From: Chryseosolibacter sp049791675
GTDB taxonomy: Bacteria; Bacteroidota; Bacteroidia; Cytophagales; Cyclobacteriaceae
Length of the DNA stretch: 64,000 nucleotides
NCBI GenBank assembly: GCA_049791675.1
Contig: JBARAD010000354.1
Location: 1 to 64,000 of the forward strand
Reading direction: 5' to 3'
Each line of letters starts with the position of its first letter. Positions within the stretch are counted from its first letter, which is position 1. Made by a program: the position numbers and the translations under genes. Positions 44,545-51,918 of the stretch are shown here, in pieces. The notes beneath the pieces were generated by a model, which ran no database searches, had not been told where the DNA came from, and saw only the letters and a program-made list of their open reading frames with translations.

Positions 44545-45480
44545 ATGAAGAAGGTCAGCCGACGTACTTTTTTTTCCAGTTCACTGGGCGCCGCCGCAGC
44601 ATTGTCTTTGCCTGTGGCCGCGAAAGCAAAAAGTGAAGGACATCTTACCCCGGAAACAGCGGGTGCACAAGACGTTCCCGACATCATCGACACCAATGTA
44701 AATCTATTCGACTGGCCATTCCGGAACCTGAAGTACGGAAAAACAAAAGCGCTGGTCGCGAAATTGAAAAAGCACCGGATCTCGCAGGCGTGGGCCGGAA
44801 GTTTCGAGGCGCTCTTCCATAAAGACATCAATGGCGTCAATGCGCGGTTGGCCGAAGAATGCCGGTCAAACGGCGAGGGGATGTTGCTTCCGTTCGGCAC
44901 CGTCAATCTCGCCTGGCCCGACTGGAAAGAAGATCTGCGCCGGTGCCACGAGGTTCACCGCATGCCGGGAATCCGCATCTATCCCGTCTACCAGACCTTC
45001 AACCTCGAACATCCTGATTTTGCACAACTGGTAAGCGAGGTCACGGCGAGGGGCATGGCCTTGCAGATTGTCGGCGACATGGAAGACGATCGCCATCACC
45101 ATCCCATTGTCGAGATACGTGACCTGAAGCTTACGCCATTGCTCGAAACACTGAAACAGGTGCCTGATGCAAAAGTACAATTGGTGTACTGGAACCACCG
45201 TGCTCCGCGAAATATTCTGGACACGCTAATAAAAGAAACAGGAGTCGTGCTTGATACGTCGCGCATTGAAGGCGCGGGAGAAGTGGGCCGGTTGATTGAA
45301 GGCAAGACGTGGACGGGAACATCATCCCCCATTCCTGCAGAACGCATCCTGTTTGGATCACATGCGCCCTATTTCCCCGTTGAAGCCAATGTCATCAAAC
45401 TTTTCGAATCACCGCTTGCACTGTCGCAGATGCAGGCGATCATGAATGGCAACGCCCGTAAATTTTTGAAGCAAGCATAA
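44545..45480 (+). CDS. Exported amidohydrolase-2-like protein
   Basis: 311 residues. MKKVSRRTFFSSSLGAAAAL is a Tat signal. The mature start IIDTNVNLFDWPFRNLKYG matches the variant found in the gene at 42303 (Asn in place of the His pair). GIRIYPVYQTFNLEH, LQIVGDMEDDRHHHP, LVYWNHRAPRNIL and ILFGSHAPYFPV follow the barrel strands. It is an exported paralog of the 42303 product. Metal ligands are partly absent, so the chemistry is uncertain. Confidence 0.82.
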   Translation: MKKVSRRTFFSSSLGAAAALSLPVAAKAKSEGHLTPETAGAQDVPDIIDTNVNLFDWPFRNLKYGKTKALVAKLKKHRISQAWAGSFEALFHKDINGVNARLAEECRSNGEGMLLPFGTVNLAWPDWKEDLRRCHEVHRMPGIRIYPVYQTFNLEHPDFAQLVSEVTARGMALQIVGDMEDDRHHHPIVEIRDLKLTPLLETLKQVPDAKVQLVYWNHRAPRNILDTLIKETGVVLDTSRIEGAGEVGRLIEGKTWTGTSSPIPAERILFGSHAPYFPVEANVIKLFESPLALSQMQAIMNGNARKFLKQA

Positions 45481-45488
45481 AATTTTAA

Positions 45489-46388
45489 ATGACCAGTGTT
45501 ATGATGACCCCGCAGTTCGCACTTGACCCTCGTAATTACGGCATCCCTGACCGTCAACAGCTTGTGGACCTTCGCATATGGGATTCGCATTATCACGGAT
45601 TCCTGACGGGAAGTGATCCGATCAAACAGCACCATGAGATGATGTTTTATGTGGAGCGTATGGGAATCGAAAGAGCCATCTCGGTGGATATCGGAGGAAC
45701 CCTTCAGGATCCCATAGACCCCATGCCGCACGATAAGGAACAACTTGAGATCCTCAAAAGGAATAAGGATAAGATATCCGGCATCATACCGATTGACCCG
45801 GGCTTCCCCGATGAGAGCTGTGCGAAGATGGAAAAGTGGATCCGCAACGGTCCGTGTATTGGGATTAAATATGTGGGGGGAAACAAGCTTGGAATCACCT
45901 GTGACCACCCTAACAACGACAAGATCATCAGACTGGCAGCGGCGCTGAACGCCGTGATCTATGTCCACACATGGATAAAAGTTGGCGGCACCCCACGTTA
46001 TCCCGGCGGAGCCAATCTTCCAGGTGAATCGACACCCATGAATCTGGCCGTGCTTGCCCAACGTTTTCCCGACGTGCGGATGATCTGTGGCCACTCGGGA
46101 GGAGACTGGGAACTCGGAGCAAGGGCCATTCGACCCTATGAGAATGTTTTCTTCGAGTTCAGTGGAGCTGACCCGCAATCTGGTTCTGTTGACTATGCAG
46201 TGAATGAATTGGGCGCCGACAGGATTGTCTGGGGCGGACATGGTCCGAGCAGATCATTTTCAACCGAATTATCCAAGGTCCTGGACGCCAGCATCTCGCA
46301 CGCGGACCGGATGAAGATATTTGGAGGGAACTATCGCCGCCTCGCGGCTGACATCTTCAGGAAGAAGGGGATTGCAATAAAGGGATGA
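45489..46388 (+). CDS. Amidohydrolase-2-family protein with intact HxH motif
   Basis: 299 residues without a signal peptide. IWDSHYHGFLTG keeps the His-x-His metal pair. CIGIKYVGGNKLGITCDHP, VIYVHTWIKVGGTPRY, MICGHSGGDWELG (His) and RIVWGGHGPSR give the remaining barrel loops, although the last strand has Gly-His where the usual Asp would be. The start is an ATG 8 bases after the previous stop. Probable cytoplasmic hydrolase, lactonase or decarboxylase acting on an intermediate of this pathway. Confidence 0.82.
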   Translation: MTSVMMTPQFALDPRNYGIPDRQQLVDLRIWDSHYHGFLTGSDPIKQHHEMMFYVERMGIERAISVDIGGTLQDPIDPMPHDKEQLEILKRNKDKISGIIPIDPGFPDESCAKMEKWIRNGPCIGIKYVGGNKLGITCDHPNNDKIIRLAAALNAVIYVHTWIKVGGTPRYPGGANLPGESTPMNLAVLAQRFPDVRMICGHSGGDWELGARAIRPYENVFFEFSGADPQSGSVDYAVNELGADRIVWGGHGPSRSFSTELSKVLDASISHADRMKIFGGNYRRLAADIFRKKGIAIKG

Positions 46389-46436
46389 TGGCAGCAAGGT
46401 AACGGCCGAAAACTCATCTTAGGAACTGAAAATAAA

Positions 46437-47609
46437 TTGAAGGAATACGTGTTAACAACATACAAGATCAAATCCATTTTTTCAGCCGCGATTGGCGGCG
46501 CCTTTGTCTGGTCCTTGTTTTCTTTTTTGCCCGTCCCTGCCGTAGAAGCTGTTCTTTCGCAGGGCGGCAATGATACTACAACGATCACCCTGAACACAGT
46601 TGCCGGGTTACAATTTGATGTGGTGCGGTTTACAGTGAGCCCAGGCGCGAACATCAAAGTGATTTTGACGAATAAGGATGATATGAGTCACAATCTAGTG
46701 TTCACAAAACCCGGAAAGCGCGCTTCTGTCGTGGATGCTGCCATGAAGCTGGAAGAAAAGGGCCCTTCCATGGATTACATTCCCGGCTCCCCGGATGTAT
46801 TGTGGAGTCTGCCCGTACTCTCACCGGGGGAAGTAAAAATATTAACTTTTACCGCTCCCAAAGCGCCGGGAATATATCCTTATGTCTGTACATTTCCGGG
46901 ACACGGTTTTTCCATGTATGGCGCCATGTATGTGAGCGCAGATGGAAAAATGCCCGAGCTCCGGAAGGATCAGCATATTCCGCTTTCGCGCCGCGGGGAA
47001 AAGAAAAATGAGGGCCACGCCTCTCATTCGCAGAACGCAACACCGGCACATTCCTACGAACTAAAACCTCCTTATCTCTATCGTGCATACATGAAGGATG
47101 CAAGTCCCGCTTCCATTGCAGTGCACCTTCCGCATGCGCTCTCGTATTGCTGGGATACCGAAGTGTGTGAACTTCGTTATGCATGGGAGGGAGGCTTTGT
47201 AGATAACACGGGCTTGTGGAAGGGAAAACCAAATTCAGAAGCCAGAATTCTCGGGACTGTATTTTATCGCAATGGTGTCAAACAACCACTCCGCGTCGGA
47301 AGCTCAGGAAAGCCTTCTGTCGTCGGATACAAAGGATACCGCCTTGTGAACCGGTATCCGGAATTTCATTATACACTGGATGGTGTTGATGTGTATGAAG
47401 TGATCCATCCGACAGCATCAGGCGACGGTTTGATTCGCACCTTCAACGTAACTGAAGGAAAAACAGATCTTTGGTTCCATATTGATGCGCGGGACGGTAT
47501 GAAATACGAATCCTCCGCGGGTAAGTGGCAAGGTAACACGCTGCGGATACCTGCGGCAGACAGAAAGAAGTTCACAATCGTCATGACGAAAAAGGAGGAA
47601 AAGAAATAA
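46437..47609 (+). CDS. Azurin-like blue copper protein fused to an uncharacterised C-terminal domain
   Basis: 390 residues from a TTG start. A signal-like helix (about 12-33) is followed by a cupredoxin domain (about 48-170). The type 1 copper ligands are H85 (SHNLVF), C151, H156 and M160 (CTFPGHGFSM), with exactly the azurin/auracyanin spacing C-x4-H-x3-M. A Ser/His linker leads to a domain at about 200-388 (YLYRAYMKDASPASIAVHLP, SYCWDTEVCELRYAWEGGF) with a conserved-looking Cys pair; I cannot name it. The blue copper site should carry electrons in the periplasm. It overlaps the next beta-propeller gene by 1 base (TAATG). Confidence 0.87.
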   Translation: MKEYVLTTYKIKSIFSAAIGGAFVWSLFSFLPVPAVEAVLSQGGNDTTTITLNTVAGLQFDVVRFTVSPGANIKVILTNKDDMSHNLVFTKPGKRASVVDAAMKLEEKGPSMDYIPGSPDVLWSLPVLSPGEVKILTFTAPKAPGIYPYVCTFPGHGFSMYGAMYVSADGKMPELRKDQHIPLSRRGEKKNEGHASHSQNATPAHSYELKPPYLYRAYMKDASPASIAVHLPHALSYCWDTEVCELRYAWEGGFVDNTGLWKGKPNSEARILGTVFYRNGVKQPLRVGSSGKPSVVGYKGYRLVNRYPEFHYTLDGVDVYEVIHPTASGDGLIRTFNVTEGKTDLWFHIDARDGMKYESSAGKWQGNTLRIPAADRKKFTIVMTKKEEKK

Positions 47610-49165
47610 TGAAGTTGACTATCGGATTCAACGCTGGAACAATATTGATGCTGGTCATTTCCGTTGCCATTTTTTCGTGCGATCATTCCGGCAGCGAATC
47701 CCGGGGTTCCGGCGAAGCCTACCGCATTGAAACAATTGAAATGCCTGAAGGTCTGAACGGCGAAGTGGGAGGGATCGGTTTCCTTCCGGACGGCCGACTC
47801 ATTGCGTGTTTTCACCGCGGCGAAGTGATGATTTACAACACAGCATCAAAAGAATGGAAGTTGTTCGCTGAGGGCCTGCACGACCCGCTCGGCCTGCTCG
47901 TTGTGAGCAACACCGAAATTCTGGTGATGCAGCAACCCGAGCTGACGAGAATTAAAGACACCGATGGTGATGGCCTGGCCGATGTGTACGAAAACGTTAC
48001 GGATGATTTCGGGATATCGGGAAATTATCATGAATTTAATTATGGACCTGTTAAGGATAAAGACGGGAATCTGTTCGTTGCTTTCAATACGGGATCATCG
48101 GGCGACGGGATCCGCGATCAGGTTCGGGGCAACCTGAATGTGATGGGCCGGGACGGCGAGACCGGAAAAAAGCAAATGTATTCTGTGGTACCCTATCGTG
48201 GATGGGTAATGAAGATCTCGCCTGATGGTAAATTGACTCCATACGCTTCGGGACTTCGGTCGCCGAACGGGATGGGATTTGACACCGCCGGAAATCTGTT
48301 CGTCGCTGATAATCAGGGCGACTGGGTTGCGACAAGCACCTTGTATCACATACAGGAGGGAAATTTTTACGGACATCCCGCGAGCCTTGTATGGAAAGAT
48401 GGCTGGGATAAGGGCAACCCGTTTCTGATGCCAGTTCCTGAACTCGACGCAATGCGTACGAAAGCGGCAGTGCTCTTTCCGCAGGGTATCATGGCAAATT
48501 CGCCCGCACAGATCCTCTGCGATACTACCGGAGGCAGATTCGGCCCGTTTGAAGGACAACTACTCGTGGGCGAAATGAACCACGAACGCATTGTCAGGGT
48601 CATGCTTGAAACAGTAGGCGGTACGTTGCAAGGCGCCTGCGTTCCCTTTATCGATGGCAGGGGTCTCCGGATGGGCAATAACCGCATGGCTTTCGGCCCG
48701 GATGGAAGTCTTTGGGTAGGCCAAACGGATCACGGATGGGCTGGGGCCGAAGGTATTCAGCACATTGTTTACACAGGCGAGCTGCCCATGGACATCCAGA
48801 ACATGAACCTTACGGAGACAGGCTTTGATCTGACCTTTACGCAACCGGTAGACCCGGAAGCAGCGAAGCATACCGACAATTACCAATTCCGTCATTACCG
48901 TTACGACTATTACAAGAAGGATGAATCAGAACCTGTCGATAAGGCGATTCAGTTGGATGTGAAGGATGTGAAGGTGACGGAAATCGCGATCTCCGCTGAC
49001 GGTAAAAAAGTATCGCTATCGCTCGATGTCATGAAACCGGGAATGATCTATGAGTTGAAGTTGAACAATTTCAGAAGTGAGACGGGAAGAGCGCTGGACA
49101 ATGCATTGATCTGTTACACGGTCAATCAATTGAAAACCACCGTATCCGCAGTGTCGGCTGAATAA
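47609..49165 (+). CDS. Sugar-dehydrogenase-like beta-propeller lipoprotein
   Basis: 518 residues. Lipoprotein signal IFSC. Propeller blades repeat G-x-D-x-x-G-N/R (GGIGFLPDGRLI, GPVKDKDGNLFVAF, GMGFDTAGNLFVADNQGDW, RMAFGPDGSLWVGQTDHGW). DTDGDGLADVYE is a calcium-loop element. This is the PQQ-dependent glucose/sorbosone dehydrogenase-like fold (TIGR02604/DUF7133-related in Planctomycetes and Bacteroidota). A C-terminal Ig-like domain (about 395-515) follows. A cofactor cannot be seen in sequence. Coupling to the copper protein suggests that it donates electrons to it. Confidence 0.83.
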   Translation: MKLTIGFNAGTILMLVISVAIFSCDHSGSESRGSGEAYRIETIEMPEGLNGEVGGIGFLPDGRLIACFHRGEVMIYNTASKEWKLFAEGLHDPLGLLVVSNTEILVMQQPELTRIKDTDGDGLADVYENVTDDFGISGNYHEFNYGPVKDKDGNLFVAFNTGSSGDGIRDQVRGNLNVMGRDGETGKKQMYSVVPYRGWVMKISPDGKLTPYASGLRSPNGMGFDTAGNLFVADNQGDWVATSTLYHIQEGNFYGHPASLVWKDGWDKGNPFLMPVPELDAMRTKAAVLFPQGIMANSPAQILCDTTGGRFGPFEGQLLVGEMNHERIVRVMLETVGGTLQGACVPFIDGRGLRMGNNRMAFGPDGSLWVGQTDHGWAGAEGIQHIVYTGELPMDIQNMNLTETGFDLTFTQPVDPEAAKHTDNYQFRHYRYDYYKKDESEPVDKAIQLDVKDVKVTEIAISADGKKVSLSLDVMKPGMIYELKLNNFRSETGRALDNALICYTVNQLKTTVSAVSAE

Positions 49166-49359
49166 TTTTCTCTGGTATTTTTCCGATCATCGTGACGGAT
49201 AGCAGGTCAAGTTCATGGCTTGACCGGGAACGAAAAAAAGCATGGTGCTGCGAGACATGTTGTCAGGTAGCGGGGGTGTTGAAATCATTGACCATTTGGC
49301 CCCGAAAGCAACGGATTGAATGAATTTAGACTTTCGTTTTGATTTTTTTCCACTACATT

Positions 49360-49375
49360 GGGTACGTACCCGGAA
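49360..49375. promoter_or_regulatory. Palindrome and shared 12-mer upstream of an amidohydrolase gene
   Basis: gggtacgtaccc (49360-49371) is a perfect 12-bp palindrome. It overlaps acgtacccggaa (49364-49375), which also occurs at 36576-36587 upstream of the first susC. A candidate operator in the 276-base spacer before 49442. Confidence 0.35.
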
Positions 49376-49441
49376 AAAGTGCGCGCGTTGGGCAGCGCAC
49401 CGGCGGATTCATGATTGCAACAATCTGTAAGTGACTAAATT

Positions 49442-50401
49442 ATGGCGATGGAAGAACAGACAAGGCGTGCGTTTCTCAAGAATACGGTTTCAGGAATGGT
49501 GACTGCAGGGCTCGCCCTGGGTGCGGTGGATCTGCTGGCAGCGCCTGCCGCCGAGCCGATCATTGATATACATCAGCACACTGACTATCACGGAAGGACG
49601 GCGGGGGCATTGCTTGCGCACCAACGGGCGATGGGTATCACGAAGACGATCCTGCTTCCTGCGGGACGGCCAGTGAATACGGCCTCAACGCATGGTGGGG
49701 TTTCAAATGGCCTTCAGGCAAAAGCTACGGGAAATGAAGTCTGTTACCGGTTTGCCCAGCAATATCCGCGCGAATTTCTCTTCGCTGCAAATGAAGTTTC
49801 GGATCTGGATGACGCCACACGGGAGATTGAAAAATATTTGAAGCTGGGTGCCAAACTCATTGGCGAATCGAAGTTCGGAGTCGAATGTGATTCTCCGGAA
49901 ATGCAAAAGATCTATCAGCTTGCCCAAGCCTACGACGTGCCCATACTCATGCACTGGCAACATAATATGTACAATTATGGTTTTGACCGTTTTTACAAGA
50001 TGCTCGAAAAGTATCCAAAAGTGAATTTTATCGGTCATGCGCAAACATGGTGGGCAAACATTGATAAAGATCACCCTGATCAAAAGATCTTGTATCCCAA
50101 ATCCGGGGTTACCCCCGGAGGGTTGACAGACCGGTACCTCAGTGATTATCCGAACATGTATGGTGATCTTTCAGCGGGGTCGGGTCTCAACGCTTTGTTA
50201 AGGGATGAGGCACATACCCGTGCGTTTTTTGAAAGGCATCAGGACAAGCTTCTTTATGGAAGTGACTGTGCTGATGCTGAAGGCGCCGGAGATGGTTGCG
50301 ACGGTGCGAAGATCATTGCCGCCGTGCGGAAGTTGTCTCCGGATAAAAAGATTGAACGAAAGCTGTTGTATAAGAATGCGAAAAAACTATTCCGCATTTG
50401 A
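49442..50401 (+). CDS. Tat-exported amidohydrolase-2-family metal hydrolase, paralog of the 35095 gene
   Basis: 319 residues. TRRAFLKNTVSGMVTAG is a Tat signal. H44 and H46 (IIDIHQHTDYHG), the His in ILMHWQHNMYNYG, the His in FIGHAQTWWANID and the Asp in LLYGSDCADAEG complete the metal site. The protein follows the 35095 product closely from end to end (RAMGIT, VSNGLQAK, GGLTDR, LSDYPNMYGD, SAGSGLN). The two paralogs bracket the first SusCD block, which suggests duplication and perhaps different substrates. Confidence 0.9.
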   Translation: MAMEEQTRRAFLKNTVSGMVTAGLALGAVDLLAAPAAEPIIDIHQHTDYHGRTAGALLAHQRAMGITKTILLPAGRPVNTASTHGGVSNGLQAKATGNEVCYRFAQQYPREFLFAANEVSDLDDATREIEKYLKLGAKLIGESKFGVECDSPEMQKIYQLAQAYDVPILMHWQHNMYNYGFDRFYKMLEKYPKVNFIGHAQTWWANIDKDHPDQKILYPKSGVTPGGLTDRYLSDYPNMYGDLSAGSGLNALLRDEAHTRAFFERHQDKLLYGSDCADAEGAGDGCDGAKIIAAVRKLSPDKKIERKLLYKNAKKLFRI

Positions 50402-50581
50402 TCACGCGTTGGTGGGTACCACGCCCGGCATGGAAGACATCGTCGGAGCGATTGAAAAGATCCTGACGAACGCAGGAAAAACTAAACAAGATGCCGGAAT
50501 AGCATGATTTTCTGTTCGCGTGTGCTGCCATTCAGAAATGATGATCACTAACGCGAAAAGAATGAATAGAATGAAACGCTC

Positions 50582-51904
50582 ATGAATCAATCTGATTTTT
50601 CACTTACGGAAGTTCCTGGCATAGGGCGTGAACATGGCCTGATCGCAAAGCCCTACTTTTCGGGTTTCGGTCTGGCGCATGACACCTATAATGCGCTGTC
50701 CGCCGCGAGTGATGGAAAAATTTACTACGTATTATCATCTGCATCGATCGATACCGGCGGCCAATTTTATTGTTATGACCCCGGTGACGACAACGTTGCT
50801 TTCCTGGGAGACTTGACCGAATTGTGTGGAGAAAAAGGGGAGAAGGCCATCCCGCAAGGTAAGAGCCATGTGGAGTTCTACGAACGGGATGGTAAACTGT
50901 TTTTCGCCACGCACGTCGGAGTCTATGAAATGATTGAGGGGATGGAAAGAATGCCGGTGAATCCTCCGCAAGGATACAAGCATTACAAAGGAGGACATAT
51001 TCTTTCCTATGACCTGAAGACCGGCACCTGTCATGATCTGGCCGTTGTGCCGGATGGAGAGGGTATACTTACCATGGCGATGGATACGCAGCGTGGTCAC
51101 ATCTTCTGCATCACGTGGCCTTCCGGATTCTTCTTTCACTATGATCCCGATCAGAACAAACTCACCAACCTCGGCCCGGTTTCGGCGAAAGGAGAGGCGG
51201 GAACACCCGGGAATGATTTCAGGGTTTTATGCAGGTCCATGTTCATTGATCCGAAAGATGGTGCGGTCTACTTCTCTGATTCGGAGGGTAATATATTCAG
51301 TTATAAGACCGGGTCTGCAGCGATCAGAAGCGTGGAAGGCGTTGACCTGAGACTTGACTATTTTGGCCAGTATGATCCGGCCTATCCCGGTAATATGGGA
51401 TACAACTGGAGGAAGATCTTCTGGCATCCAACGGAGGAAGTTGCCTATGGCGTACATGGCAATTCCGGATACCTGTTCCGGTTCGACCCCCGACGCAGGA
51501 AAATTGAGATCATTGACAGGATCACATCGCTTCCATCCAAGCGCAGCGGCATGTTTGACCAATTCAGTTATGGTTATCTCGGATTTCAGCTGGGGCCGGA
51601 TCAGCAGACGATCTATTATCTCACCGGGGGGCCTGTCTATGTTGACGGACAGAGAATCGAGGGTCAGAAAAAAATCGCGAAGGGTGGAGCACGCGGACTG
51701 GAAAACCTGCATTTGATAACCTTTCATCTCCCTACCGGAGAATATAAAGATCATGGGCCCGTATTTTACAGCGACGGATCAAGACCGACATACGTCAATA
51801 CAATCGCTATTGACGACGACGGACACGTTTACATGCTCGCGCGATATGAATACAATGGAAAAGTCCTCCAGGATCTTGTGAAAATTTTAAATAATGTTAA
51901 GTAA
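50582..51904 (+). CDS. Beta-propeller protein of unknown function, no signal peptide
   Basis: 440 residues. Blades are visible as repeated SDGKIYYVLSS, RDGKLFFATHVGVYEM, GHILSYDLKTGTC, GHIFCITWPSGFFFHYDPD, DGAVYFSDSEGNIFSY, EVAYGVHGNSGYLFRFDPR and DDGHVYMLARY patterns, giving about seven blades. There is no export signal and no catalytic motif that I recognise. Blades alternate between aromatic-rich strands and Asp/Gly turns, as in oligogalacturonate-lyase-like propellers, but the metal His set is not evident. It may bind or process a sugar in the cytoplasm. Confidence 0.75.
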   Translation: MNQSDFSLTEVPGIGREHGLIAKPYFSGFGLAHDTYNALSAASDGKIYYVLSSASIDTGGQFYCYDPGDDNVAFLGDLTELCGEKGEKAIPQGKSHVEFYERDGKLFFATHVGVYEMIEGMERMPVNPPQGYKHYKGGHILSYDLKTGTCHDLAVVPDGEGILTMAMDTQRGHIFCITWPSGFFFHYDPDQNKLTNLGPVSAKGEAGTPGNDFRVLCRSMFIDPKDGAVYFSDSEGNIFSYKTGSAAIRSVEGVDLRLDYFGQYDPAYPGNMGYNWRKIFWHPTEEVAYGVHGNSGYLFRFDPRRRKIEIIDRITSLPSKRSGMFDQFSYGYLGFQLGPDQQTIYYLTGGPVYVDGQRIEGQKKIAKGGARGLENLHLITFHLPTGEYKDHGPVFYSDGSRPTYVNTIAIDDDGHVYMLARYEYNGKVLQDLVKILNNVK

Positions 51905-51918
51905 ACTGAAACCCTAGC

